A DNA stretch of 64,000 nucleotides, taken from assembly GCF_900452415.1 (NCBI RefSeq), contig NZ_UGNX01000001.1, forward strand, positions 620,001 to 684,000, given 5' to 3'. The notes below the pieces were generated by a model. That model did not search any database and had not been told where the DNA came from. It worked only from the letters and a program-made list of their open reading frames with translations. The DNA comes from Legionella cincinnatiensis. Lineage in GTDB: Bacteria > Pseudomonadota > Gammaproteobacteria > Legionellales > Legionellaceae. Shown here in pieces: positions 50,201-57,728 of this stretch. The translations under genes were made by a program, and so were the position numbers. The number at the start of each line of letters is the position of its first letter. Within the stretch, counting starts at the first letter, position 1.

Positions 50201-53200
50201 ATGCGCGCCATTCTAACTGATCCAATTATGCTGAGTATCTTTACTGAAAAAGAAGCAGGTACTGATTTTGGGGTATGGTTCGAAAATTCCAAGGATGGCT
50301 CTAAACTTTATGATTATGAAGCGATGAAAACTGGAAAAGAGGAATCTAATTCACCATTACTCATCGCAATTCCTTATTCAGCAGCAAATACGCCCAAACC
50401 CCAGGGATCACGATTTGATAATCCTGAAGTTAGCGCTATTACTACCTTATTGTATTATCTTGATACTCGAACAGAAATCAGTGAAGTTCCGCATTTAGAG
50501 TTTTTAATTGCGTCATTTAGAAAAGGGCTGGGAGAAGCACTATTTTTAACACCTAAAGGTGAACTGGATCCTGAATTTAAGAAACTCTTTACTGAAATTA
50601 AAGAATTAGCAGAGATTGAAGATCCAATAACTCGTAATGAGGAACGACATAAATATTTTGCTTCCCTTGATAAAGGACTTGCGCTGAGAAAGATGTTGGC
50701 ACGTACCATTATTCAAGAGCAAATTAAGTTTGACGCTGGAAAGGCAAACAGCAATCGTTATGAGCAAGGTACAACCAACGATATCGTAATTGGATTTTCT
50801 GGAACTGCCGGGGATACTTCGTCTCACTTTAAAGAAAACATGCTTGATCCTGCCGCAGATGGAAATATGACTTTGGGGATTATGGGAAGAAAAGAGTGTC
50901 AGAACACTACGACTTTGAATACCACAAGTTATATTGAAACAGGAGAAGATTATACTGCATTTTTAGTTAAACAATTGAGCAATTCGTTTACTGACAAAAC
51001 GAGAGCCCTTATTGATGTGGGCGGTTTATGTAAGCTATCTAATCGTGCGGTTGCAAAAGAAATTGCGCGCCAATTAAAGGAGAGTAAAGCGGGGGAGCTG
51101 AAAGCACTTAAAGGAATTATTTTCTATGATGATGTAACCAATATGAAAAAATTGTTGGTTCTCGATGAGCATAATAAAGAAAAAATAGTTGATTTAACTC
51201 CAGAGATGGTATCTGAATCGGATAGAGAAGGGAGTTACTTTACTTATTATGATCAAAGCCATTCCCGTGGTACTGATATCAAACAGATGGATAAGGCGCA
51301 TGCAGTTTTGACGCTTAATTTTACTGTAACCAATAATGACTACAAACAAGCTATTATGCGGATGAGAAAAATCATTGATAGAAATTTAAAGCAGTCTTTT
51401 TCTATCGCGGTACCCGATTTAGTTAGAGATAAAATCCTGGATGATTTAAAGGGGTATCACCTCTCGTTGATGGCAATCACTTCATTCGATAAATTGGATA
51501 CACGCACACTAAAAGAACAACCTTATCTTATAAAAGATGATCAAGGCAAATATCAAATTTGGGGATATAAAGAAAATAAATGGCAACTTACAGATATTGG
51601 TAATTTAGAAATTGACTTCGAATGGAAACAAGATCAAAGTCTATTTTTTTCATCTAAAGATGAAATTTTCAATACATTAAAAAAAGGTCACACTTTAACG
51701 CCTACATTAACTGGTAATGACCTAGCTTTTTGGTTAAGAAAAAAAGAGCTTGAAAATAACTTAAATAACATTTCAATATTTATGTTGGAATTAGATTCCA
51801 TCATTAAAAATGCCATTTTGCAACAACAAGCCGAAATGACTAAGCTGATGCAAAAGTCAGGTATGACTGAGAAACAAATGCAGGCTTTTCGTGAATGCAT
51901 CACTGCTTTAAATGAAGTTTCACCTTTCATTTCTGGAGGCACGACTGATTTAAAAGCAAAATATGGTAAAGTCTATGGTAGTGTAAAAAAAGAAGATTTT
52001 ATTAAGGATTTACAAGAATCGTTTAATACCTCATTAACCACGGTTTTCGATGTGGTCCGACGTGCTCGAGAAAAAATGGAAGTTGAACCTCTCGATCTTG
52101 AAAAGGATAAAAAGCCTTATTTGGAGATGAAAGATCGAGTAGTCCAAAAACGTGAGTCCCAATTAAGTCCTGAGTTCGTTATTCCTTCATCAACAAGTGC
52201 ATTGGCTGAAGCGCAAACAGAAAGCCAATCTGAAAGTCAGTCAGAAAGCCAAAGTCAAAGCCAAAGCCAAACTCAGACACATTCATTTTCTGCTGTGGCT
52301 AACGAAGAAATTTTTGTTGAAGCCCAACTGAAAAAGAGTGACATGTTATTTGCTCCTGTTTCTATTGGTTATTTATCTCAAAGTAAAGAAATTGATGAAT
52401 TAGCTCTAGCAAATCAAACGCCACATTTAGGTCAGTTGTTTCATGAAGATGATCCCGTTCGCTGCAGTCCATCCTATAAGTTGGACGAACGAATTGCTCT
52501 TGAACGAGATCAACAGTTACCTCCTGTCCACTACTTTTTGGCGCGAGAGGAGGGTAATCCAAAAGTTATATTAATTAATCAAGATGAGGCTAATTTATTT
52601 AAATCATCGCCTACTAGTCCATGGAGTTTGTATAATATTAGATTAAAACAATCAGACTCATTTACTCCAGTTATTGGACCTGCTATTGAGTCGTTAAAAG
52701 AACCTCTATTGAAAAAACTTTTGTTTGCTGCTTCTCGGTATGAAGTTAAAGGAACTGATTTTGAAACAGTAGCTAAATCTCTAAAAGGAATGTATACCAC
52801 TGAACAACTTAAGCCTTCATTGAATATAAAATTTAATGAGGCAAAAAATGTATCCGAAAAACCTGTCTTTACTTTGCCGAAGTGGGGTTTTTACGGAAAA
52901 GACCAACAAAATATTGCTCTCAAAGTAGAACAAACCAAGGTTGTATTCAATGACAAATATGAGAAAAAAGGAGTGACTATTTCTGTCGGCGAAAAGAATG
53001 TATTTATTTCTTCAAAATTGAATAAACGTATTTTAACTGCAGTGGAAAAACAAGAAAAACCTGTTCTTAAAAAAGTTACTGAGGAGATTAACAAAGATTA
53101 TGAGGTTGCTAAAGATGAGAGAATAAAGCTTAGAGGGGAATTAAAAGTATATAAAGAAAGCAAGAAAAAAATTATCCAAGATTCTGATCAAAAAATAAAA

Positions 53201-55126
53201 GATTTGGTAGCTAAAAAGAATAATGCAATTAATAAAGCAAGGACAAAAATAGATAAAGACTTTGAAGAGCACATGAAGGGATTTTTTAATAGCAGAGAGA
53301 CTTATGAGACGTACTTAGGTGAAAATGTAAGACTATATTCCAAGGCTGGCAAAGGTCTTTTTGTTTTTGGTAAACCATTTAGAAGTCTCGAAGCTGTTGT
53401 TGGACACTGTTGTAAAACACTTTATATGCAAAATGCAGACTCCCCATTTTCTACTTCTGAGTTAAAATATGCATTAAATGAAGCTCTTATGGATATTTGT
53501 GATGCGGTAGCGCAAAAATATGAATTCTTCACCGGATACCAGGGAAGAAGTGTAAATACTCTACTTGAATGCATGTTCGCAGCTACAAAACAAGAAGGGG
53601 AGGTTAAAATTAGAGGACTTGCACTAAGAGATGCCCTATTTTTTCAATTAGGTGAAATTTATGAGGACTGGTTAGATTACGATGCAAAAGCACCAGAAGA
53701 ACGGTTTAAAAAAGTTCTTATATTTGTTGAGGGTCTTAAAGATGAAATAATGGAAGCAAGAGGAAAAGATCTTTCTCTGTCTGAGTTTTATGAAAAAATA
53801 CTTGCGAGAACTAAGAAGTTTGCAAGTGAAAATGATATTGAAGAAGATTCCGAACAACTTGCTGAAAGAATACTGCGTCGATTAAGTTATTCTTTAGGTT
53901 ATGATACTGTAGAAGAGAATGCTAAGGCGATTGAAAAGCATATAATGAATGTCATAAAAAAAGATTTTCTTGAAGAGCTTTCCAACGCATCAGAAGAGCA
54001 AGTTGAATTTTTTACATATGTCTATAATACCCTAAAAACTAGAGTTGCTCTAAATGATTATAAAATGCCCCCTGAGCTTTTAAATTACAAAAAGAATCCC
54101 ATTTCTCCTGAGGAAATAAACAAAGCAGTTTTGCAATTATTATTTACGAACCAAAACATGAGAACAGTAAAACAGGAAGTTGATTCTCTCGCTAAAAATG
54201 CTATGGGTTACTTAGCCGGACGTAAGAAAATTGAGGAAATTCTTGATCATTATCAGCCTGTAGAAAATCGAAGTTCTAAGCTAGGAGAAAAAGATAGTAT
54301 AACCTGTTTGACATTTGATGCAAACTTTGAGGCTTTGGTGGAGTTAGATAAAGAAACTTTAGAAATTCAAAAGCAAATAGATGAAGCGAAAGCTGAAAGA
54401 AAATTACAGTTGAGAGAGTTAGAAAAAGGCTATGGTACACTTAAAGAAAAAATCAAAGCCAATGATGAAAAACTCTCCGAACTTAAAACTGAAAAATCTG
54501 CTTTAAATAAGCTTAATGGAGTTGATAAGTTAGTATCTGTTTTCACTGACCACCAGGTTAATGTTGATCCCGTAGATTTTCTTGATATGCATTTTGATCT
54601 TGGAACATTAATTCAAGATGATATTTCGGCTTCAGCAACACTTGAGTTTATACCACCGGAGTTTTATGCAGTAGAGCAAGACTTAGAGCAACAGGTGATG
54701 CATAGGCATGGCCTTGATAAAACTGAGAGCCATATCAAAGAAACTAATGATCATGCAGTTGAAATAATCAAACAGACTGCTGCAACAATCCAAGAGCGAG
54801 GGTGTAAGGTAGATCTTGATCTACATAGTCAAGAGAAAGTGAAAGTGCTTCCAGAAAAAGAATCTATCTTAGTAGATGAACTTGCTCCGAATAAAATTCT
54901 GCAACAGGAAAGAGTTTTTCAAGAACCCCTAGTTAGTGAAATGGTTCCTAAAAAAATACCCAAACCGGAAAAAGTTTCCAAACAGCATGATGAAGTTATT
55001 GTGGAAAAAATGAATACACGATCTGATCTAGAGAATCCAAAAAAAGTAAAAGAAAATTTTAAAGATAAATTAAGTGATCTTAAAGAAAAAGAGCTTAAAA
55101 AAGAGTCAAGTCAGTTTAAGATATAA
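41222..55126 (+). CDS. Giant DUF3638/DUF3645-like ATPase with protease-like N-terminus, candidate effector
   Basis: One uninterrupted frame encodes about 4,634 residues. ATG 41222 is favoured (GGAG 5 bases upstream); GTG 41216 is an alternative. In order: a helical N-terminus; a CE-protease-like region with H477 (LEGHAMQLV), D496 (STYDSSG), Q622 and C627 (QNTQNCFAKKALA); coiled coils near 940-1100; a beta-rich part near 1880 (LDVLHGVVYVGNNKLGVMP); more coiled coil near 2110-2230; then the ATPase core with Walker A RMGFGKTTLLP (K2751), DE box VFDELDAT (2902), GFSGTAGDTS (3191), HSRGTDIK (3347) and MRMRK (3380). The last two strongly recall the DUF3645 block. A Ser/Gln linker at 3664-3688 is followed by a helical C-terminal 900 residues. 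There is no signal peptide. Function is unknown; it is probably a host-directed ATPase/protease. Confidence 0.88.
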   Translation: MPKYAAEMADILSNLELDQVSLYIKDLTIDDIKIINSQVLTKINDLKHRNEISHLFIERKQQIESVKKSLGSVPTPQAQSLSDRLYFLYDNFTTSILRELADDEAKKLFLASASEDELFVIKQKLRNKSEQEKQFYAAIELEINRRNEGKPKWKIEYQEDWRKKQNVQWQAGVWNNIIKDIKQVNVEIKNRSTIQPVEESKELKKPWYSRLWATIKNIFSFSSKSKKSAKYKDNEESSFKAELSQEEQEKVDILRKAGAKHIAEVTGVVKVGESKERSQKNIMSAMMARFGMVISSQMVSGTQNENHSDLLTVLTSLTDAEDTDATIETLDETFKSILPGIQDGALLKGEHAFAIGGFPELVTAFESEVFKKLDQSPELFSEDGLTLSEQEKAQIAMYKANMDRSRDLSNVLSTVSFSWGGYEEDKEKHGYKKGENFAQKQKQFEDQLKLASKKLQESCANLKDGEALYLETGLEGHAMQLVIKRIGNEFKLSTYDSSGALENTSLGSSLFGLLKLSRLDDGAKRKNAYTFSVPQDRLISKEGQDYLSYLIRTNSMAGWAQTHIEQKIKHSTMEERSHMGFFGRLRALRQQSYIYSNYMKHFGSLASPGSPPQFEALLQRPQNTQNCFAKKALACELYELGKPTYKKVRLAMLLDQKKGLLTDIKEGKFVSMEYIPMLEDIKPEYLSPSELHEISTRLCEVKEPPTKKYYERYFQALLDAREKLAQVDNKNNKLAIKRIDAKIGSHAKNYYLYLKKNNHQDEIDEVFSPKVKNDSFDWTSGEMPLKTGDDRKIVPEALGRLSEYSSAQTWKATFQLLNHQIKKLGINERHIISSNERLSHASYRQARQVTLADLENANIVTFTTGASRKEEIKIEISIKGVRKEIDHETFFKLALQNKESLTNPKVMGLLDYLRNSSHNIENKYSKEIYPTQRKVFDNKLEEHVNKARQLLIRTVENVSGNLEKLNLMLVQSKRNIEILKQEINTEKINSNDKSTLKLKNLELRLSLLQKEKEELNRLHHSAVTAKTALLDADFIGSPINKIKKAQDLITRLKENHKDLQTINAVNNAFTSEQFELKALEKKLESVTSVLEVDSVQMESYDRIDAINHYRQKIVSNYLQINHEYRVLDELSAGKMGTEKDRNRDMYRQSESERTEFYKQGKNTFLPGSVFYEIQRLSQKLKVKANEIVERNVLLGSPLERSSLSSLESGNDEYIKIDKLAEEVSKKPIPQEIKNEWVQEMFAIWLKHENPDRLHLLEKKYQGDIRVGINQAFHHFLEQKANMKYAALQKAGYPIDLSMEEIKAMGWKPVTSEELNLFHEKRQRAGRLILERFRQIKDKTIQSSQEKTPKPELVQLVSDDLKAQHEISIDVKGFIPPEVTFLSQLEKEAFDGGTLKFLRENPIPYPSGESQKQCEHYFKEVKSYLHQMKMHSGLENKAERITEFCHASATAIFALPYPPPQDLIEEITHSIIDGYKDEEDSLNNLFMKLENSERIQILATLIKLNLAKISVDELQKTKVNSKFYSTIKQWERLIVPPDEAMSKKISMLEPGGIEPKNIDLLKEVDVAVHQSPVGLEGLYEGQKGLQTAITSYGKEKITEGIDVNLRKLADRFGMRNGEALLARQFIHYYADQKFLLSTDGINSTQGREFFSRAFLDAFQHATPEEKKDLLSFIQKLEFDDKGEACALKTPHQVFLDELLLKCSNLDAKSFKEYSIAKTDEHAPTKAESYIDTLTNVSNTEGADRLFGFAKEINLLSLQIEHASNSLPVDQFRLDTLYSKWICSNLAYQLLLDQAGEETLANLNENFEFTREMALVQANTNKLQKNLMDFTSKLDTKSPFFSILTQYVEAKKFDGPPILATTASRFDIPGFISLGGNRSLDVLHGVVYVGNNKLGVMPAQIQSHIAMHELGLHQLPFRPQGGGYVYSEGKEVKAFVIPAKDGTVTIQRELRTFDDKVEMLQYISSEKMSSVPMALKRRLHAEHFFIDSKGAIHGYTSDFKPILKLSPKEGLWSGILLDHQGNKVSVNLDSKGNLSMIRELSRVFPQEEMISVDENTIYIPSIAKYVTAHGKNDYFISESISAPTSRKHLKVTEQGSGFTTKELTEAESKEKLKLEEKIIELQEKLIKITQTDLVSKQTREKYEKQIKDYHSQINAIATPEHFIFVPDSKQMQTLEKEHLILRQKMDQAYSDFRNGGKKDREQLAIHYEKAKENYLQSKKTLQKANAESTHLRTFNVKEGKLYPKDFASILHVGSILGKAEVLTRLLGENVPKTPLKPNELEELRNLKAHYKEQSSLIKEERFALIMLIGTELQHHLLERGASVTGKLKEWDRDAYSKLLTEFAEEVKHTKELHGTLPLPQSTELWRAIQSEFAEDKELNAAFFQPITSVPTGEKKPISINAKTSNMPIENIGARTLVQFTLYEKPLIDKTQLELEQRLHNIEGFEDSIQAQEEGYYYESYGMFNTNILEKLLSVTSKHKGIGGVTKDQVKTLFKLMEQSGWIRKVDGMDNKYQLTGHPSEFYSNQKIASYLTTLGFEPSRIRAISDRLEIFLYQTAVNGGKYSIKENRNELIERVTKEQEKCNIEYLEALDKIQSILAKASTEITFTDLNAAYLLNDYGSILANFPEEERAQVEIVLNNGMTRFLYFKTELDHLNDIQCTFKNGQDAKAISLLHTRRNYPLEKLLESERALDSSSPQQFEEERKMQRAFLLFESEFGHRCTPCQVNVFRGLLLDDKTNPDKIDSAQARMGFGKTTLLPLVALYKTGDKLVRFIVPKSALETNTSDMSMTLNNILGRRAVKDDFQRYRIEQDPESGMGEESPRLKSLKDAKEDLKKRLVLYKKVQENKEVLVQAPSVRNSMECQAKIFLDMLTKMSDEPLQQKELMECISLLNEIRSFTTVSVFDELDATQDPTTTEVNYTTGDKKSLDTAEIYPLEVITQAIGGEENKSPNHLAQILLKKFGIQDSDQSILKYITSLKEKQPPSVNQENGVSIYLMRAILTDPIMLSIFTEKEAGTDFGVWFENSKDGSKLYDYEAMKTGKEESNSPLLIAIPYSAANTPKPQGSRFDNPEVSAITTLLYYLDTRTEISEVPHLEFLIASFRKGLGEALFLTPKGELDPEFKKLFTEIKELAEIEDPITRNEERHKYFASLDKGLALRKMLARTIIQEQIKFDAGKANSNRYEQGTTNDIVIGFSGTAGDTSSHFKENMLDPAADGNMTLGIMGRKECQNTTTLNTTSYIETGEDYTAFLVKQLSNSFTDKTRALIDVGGLCKLSNRAVAKEIARQLKESKAGELKALKGIIFYDDVTNMKKLLVLDEHNKEKIVDLTPEMVSESDREGSYFTYYDQSHSRGTDIKQMDKAHAVLTLNFTVTNNDYKQAIMRMRKIIDRNLKQSFSIAVPDLVRDKILDDLKGYHLSLMAITSFDKLDTRTLKEQPYLIKDDQGKYQIWGYKENKWQLTDIGNLEIDFEWKQDQSLFFSSKDEIFNTLKKGHTLTPTLTGNDLAFWLRKKELENNLNNISIFMLELDSIIKNAILQQQAEMTKLMQKSGMTEKQMQAFRECITALNEVSPFISGGTTDLKAKYGKVYGSVKKEDFIKDLQESFNTSLTTVFDVVRRAREKMEVEPLDLEKDKKPYLEMKDRVVQKRESQLSPEFVIPSSTSALAEAQTESQSESQSESQSQSQSQTQTHSFSAVANEEIFVEAQLKKSDMLFAPVSIGYLSQSKEIDELALANQTPHLGQLFHEDDPVRCSPSYKLDERIALERDQQLPPVHYFLAREEGNPKVILINQDEANLFKSSPTSPWSLYNIRLKQSDSFTPVIGPAIESLKEPLLKKLLFAASRYEVKGTDFETVAKSLKGMYTTEQLKPSLNIKFNEAKNVSEKPVFTLPKWGFYGKDQQNIALKVEQTKVVFNDKYEKKGVTISVGEKNVFISSKLNKRILTAVEKQEKPVLKKVTEEINKDYEVAKDERIKLRGELKVYKESKKKIIQDSDQKIKDLVAKKNNAINKARTKIDKDFEEHMKGFFNSRETYETYLGENVRLYSKAGKGLFVFGKPFRSLEAVVGHCCKTLYMQNADSPFSTSELKYALNEALMDICDAVAQKYEFFTGYQGRSVNTLLECMFAATKQEGEVKIRGLALRDALFFQLGEIYEDWLDYDAKAPEERFKKVLIFVEGLKDEIMEARGKDLSLSEFYEKILARTKKFASENDIEEDSEQLAERILRRLSYSLGYDTVEENAKAIEKHIMNVIKKDFLEELSNASEEQVEFFTYVYNTLKTRVALNDYKMPPELLNYKKNPISPEEINKAVLQLLFTNQNMRTVKQEVDSLAKNAMGYLAGRKKIEEILDHYQPVENRSSKLGEKDSITCLTFDANFEALVELDKETLEIQKQIDEAKAERKLQLRELEKGYGTLKEKIKANDEKLSELKTEKSALNKLNGVDKLVSVFTDHQVNVDPVDFLDMHFDLGTLIQDDISASATLEFIPPEFYAVEQDLEQQVMHRHGLDKTESHIKETNDHAVEIIKQTAATIQERGCKVDLDLHSQEKVKVLPEKESILVDELAPNKILQQERVFQEPLVSEMVPKKIPKPEKVSKQHDEVIVEKMNTRSDLENPKKVKENFKDKLSDLKEKELKKESSQFKI

Positions 55127-55151
55127 CGAGATTGTCCAAGTAATTCTCTAT

Positions 55152-55405
55152 CTTTTTATGATAAGGTAGTATGAGATAAGGAAAGGGCAAGCTATGCGTG
55201 CATTCCGCGTTTTCATTATTTGGAAATGGCTGAAAAAATCCTTAAAGTTTTGACCTTACCTGAATATGAGTACATTTTGAAAAGTTATCTTGAAGAATAT
55301 TGTATTAAACGCTTAACTAAAAGAGGGAATAATTTGCTTAAAATTCTCGATGATTGTGGTATAAATCTTAATATTGGTGTTAATTCTATTACTACAGGTT
55401 TGTAA
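55152..55405 (+). pseudogene. Duplicated 3' remnant of the ankyrin gene
   Basis: The segment matches the end of the ankyrin gene (about 40455-40793). It begins with ctttttatgataaggtagtatg versus ctttttatgatgagtgggtagtatg, lacks about 80 internal bases, and then from ttggaaatggctgaaaa runs nearly identically to the same stop codon. The readable part (61 codons from 55220) ends ILDDCGINLNIGVNSITTGL, versus ILDDCGINPNIGVNPIATGL in the parent. It is not expected to make a product. Together with the intact copy it brackets the giant gene. Confidence 0.92.
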
Positions 55406-55772
55406 GTTTACTATCCTCTAGAGTTATTCCTCATGATTCAACAATGTTTTTTAGGTTATGTATCAAAATTGTTGATGTCTTATTACGCTAGAGTTTTATT
55501 ATCCTTAGTCTTGACCGAAGGATTCATTGATTGAGCAAAGAACGTGGATCTTCCGGTCAAGCCGGAAGAGGACGTAATAAATGTAAATCAACACATTTGT
55601 TACACCTCCGTTTTTTAGGTTATTTCTTTTTTCGGCTATACTCAAAAGTAAGGTGCCAGTCATGCCTAAATGAGGCTCTTTTCTCACAGCATGAGGACGC
55701 AGAGTTTGAGATAAAAATTCTCAATAAGAAGGATTTTAAAAAATATTTATTTTTCTCGATAAGGAGAGCATT
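55406..55772. other. Intergenic region with a short palindrome
   Basis: These 367 bases hold no convincing gene; open frames on both strands are short and unlike known proteins. At 55550-55568 lies the hairpin cttccgg-tcaag-ccggaag, similar in kind to the palindromes of arrays 1 and 3. The end of the region carries the ribosome-binding site (AAGGAG) of the DUF1328 gene. Confidence 0.5.
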
Positions 55773-55955
55773 ATGCTAAAGTGGGCCCTTATATTTTTAG
55801 TGATTGCTCTAGTAGCAGGCCTGTTTGGTTTTCGAGGTATTGCATCCACAGCTACTAGCATTGCGAAAGTACTCTTCTTTTTATTTATCATTATTTTTTT
55901 AACGTTCTTAATTTTGAGTTTATTTGGAACTGCATCATTGACTGCAATCCCTTAG
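55773..55955 (+). CDS. DUF1328 (YtjA/UPF0391) small membrane protein
   Basis: The 60-residue protein has two membrane helices: [16 protein letters not shown] (4-19) and [19 protein letters not shown] (33-51). The short loop between them ([12 protein letters not shown]) is the characteristic family motif. DUF1328 proteins are widespread in Proteobacteria with no settled function; some are stress- or envelope-linked. AAGGAG lies 6 bases before the ATG. The gene stands alone between the remnant and repeat array 4. Confidence 0.92.
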   Translation: MLKWALIFLVIALVAGLFGFRGIASTATSIAKVLFFLFIIIFLTFLILSLFGTASLTAIP

Positions 55956-56084
55956 GTTTGAAACATAAATGGTTCAGGATTTCTATTTGAGTATGAGGAC
56001 TACATCAAAATGGTCCTCGCTTTCACGAGCTGATAGATGCCCCACGAAATTTAAACTAAAAAATGATTTTTATTTATTCTTCCC

Positions 56085-56535
56085 TTGGTCGTTCTGGGTG
56101 ATGAAGCGCAAAGCGCTGTCGTTAAGCCTTATGCCAGGCCTTCGAGATGGGGCATTTTGCCCCTCCTCAGGCTGAACGGTTCTAAAAAATGATCTCTCCT
56201 TGGATCGTTCGGGCTGAGGAAGCGCAAAGCGCTGTCTCGAAGCCTTATGCCAGGCCTTCGAGACGGGGCATTTGGTCCCTCCTCAGGCTAAACGGTTCTA
56301 AAAAATGATCTCTCCTTGGATCGTTCGGGCTGAGGAAGCGCAAAGCGCTGTCGTTAAGCCTTATGCCAGGTCTTCGAGACGGGGCATTTGGTCTCTCCTC
56401 AGGCTGAACGGTTCTAAAAAATGATCTCTCCTTGGATCGTTCGGGCTGAGGAAGCGCAAAGCGCTGTCTCGAAGCCTTATGCCAGGTCTTCGAGACGGGG
56501 CATTTTCCTCCTCAGGCTGAACGGCTCTAAATAGG
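56085..56535 (+). repeat. Four tandem 116-bp palindromic repeats (array 4)
   Basis: The marker gaagcgcaaagcgctgtc starts at 56103, 56219, 56335 and 56451, exactly 116 bases apart. Each unit is bounded by gttcgggctgaggaag and cctcaggctgaacggttc, an imperfect inverted pair, and contains cttcgagacggggcatttggtccctcc. The bounding pair is the same family as array 2 and the last, truncated unit there, so both come from one genome-wide REP-like element. No nuclease gene is adjacent here. The array lies between the DUF1328 gene and the convergent alcohol dehydrogenase gene. Confidence 0.94.
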
Positions 56536-56577
56536 AACTGCTCTAAATAGATTCTTTATTCGAAACTCCTCCTAATT

Positions 56578-57624
56578 TTATGAAAGTGAGGCAATATCAA
56601 TAACAAAACGGTAGCGAACATCACTTTTCAAAACGCGTTCATAAGCTTCATTGACTTTATCAATAGGAATTAATTCAATATCAGAGACTATGTGGTGTTT
56701 GCCGCAGAAATCGAGCATTTCCTGAGTTTCTTTGATGCCGCCAATCAATGAGCCTGCTAAATTTCTGCGGCGCTCTATCAAAGAAAATGAATTAATCAGG
56801 GCTGGTTCTTCTGGAATACCCACAACAACCATAGTTCCATCGCGTTTTAGTAGTTTGAGATACTCATTCCAATCTATTTTGGCGGAGACAGTGCAAATGA
56901 TAAGATCAAAATAATTAGTTAATTGTTCAAAAGTTTTTGGATCGGAAGTGGCAAAAAAATGATTTGCTCCCATGCGTATGCCATCAGCTTCTTTGTTAAG
57001 TGAATGGCTAAGTACGCTCACTTCAGCACCCATTGCATGGGCGAGTTTTACTCCCATATGTCCAAGGCCGCCTAAACCTAAAATCGCTACTCGTTTTCCA
57101 GGGCCTATTTGCCAATGCTTTAGTGGTGAATATAGGGTTATTCCTGCACAGAGCAGGGGTGCTGCCGCATCTAAGGGTAAGTTTGATGGAATTTTTAAAA
57201 TATAATTCTCATCCACAACTATCTTAGTAGAGTAACCACCTTTGGTAGTATTATTTCCATTAGATTCTATAGAGTTGTAAGTTAAAGTCATGCCTTTATC
57301 ACAAAACTGTTCAAATTCTTCATGACAATTTTCACACTGGCGGCAAGAGTCTACAAAGCAACCAACACCTACTCGATCACCTACTTTAAATTGAGTAACA
57401 GCAGACCCTATTTGACTGACAAGGCCGATAATTTCATGACCAGGAACCATTGGAAATATACTACCATCCCATTCACCTCTCACAAGATGAATATCTGAGT
57501 GACAGATACCACAATAATGAATATCAATTAAAACGTCATTTTCACCTACTTCACGACGATTAAAAGAATAAGGAGTAAGGGGGGCTTTTGCACTGTGAGC
57601 AGCGTAGCCTTTGACAGGTATCAT
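56578..57624 (-). CDS. Zinc-dependent alcohol dehydrogenase (YahK/CAD-type)
   Basis: This is a medium-chain alcohol/aldehyde dehydrogenase, probably reducing aldehydes with NADPH. The 348-residue protein has the catalytic zinc ligands in [17 protein letters not shown] and VPGHEIIG and the structural zinc loop [15 protein letters not shown] (four Cys). The cofactor motif is [29 protein letters not shown]; the Ser instead of an acidic residue after the second strand favours [24 protein letters not shown] is the typical YahK/cinnamyl-alcohol segment. It ends 42 bases past array 4 and is 104 bases from the rne stop. Confidence 0.93.
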   Translation of the reverse strand: MIPVKGYAAHSAKAPLTPYSFNRREVGENDVLIDIHYCGICHSDIHLVRGEWDGSIFPMVPGHEIIGLVSQIGSAVTQFKVGDRVGVGCFVDSCRQCENCHEEFEQFCDKGMTLTYNSIESNGNNTTKGGYSTKIVVDENYILKIPSNLPLDAAAPLLCAGITLYSPLKHWQIGPGKRVAILGLGGLGHMGVKLAHAMGAEVSVLSHSLNKEADGIRMGANHFFATSDPKTFEQLTNYFDLIICTVSAKIDWNEYLKLLKRDGTMVVVGIPEEPALINSFSLIERRRNLAGSLIGGIKETQEMLDFCGKHHIVSDIELIPIDKVNEAYERVLKSDVRYRFVIDIASLS

Positions 57625-57728
57625 TTCAAACTCTCCATGTTAGTATATAAAATAAAGATTATCACGTATGCTTCGTAGTGATACGGACCCTCAGCGGAAC
57701 AAAGTTCTGCTGAGGCTAGAACTTACAT

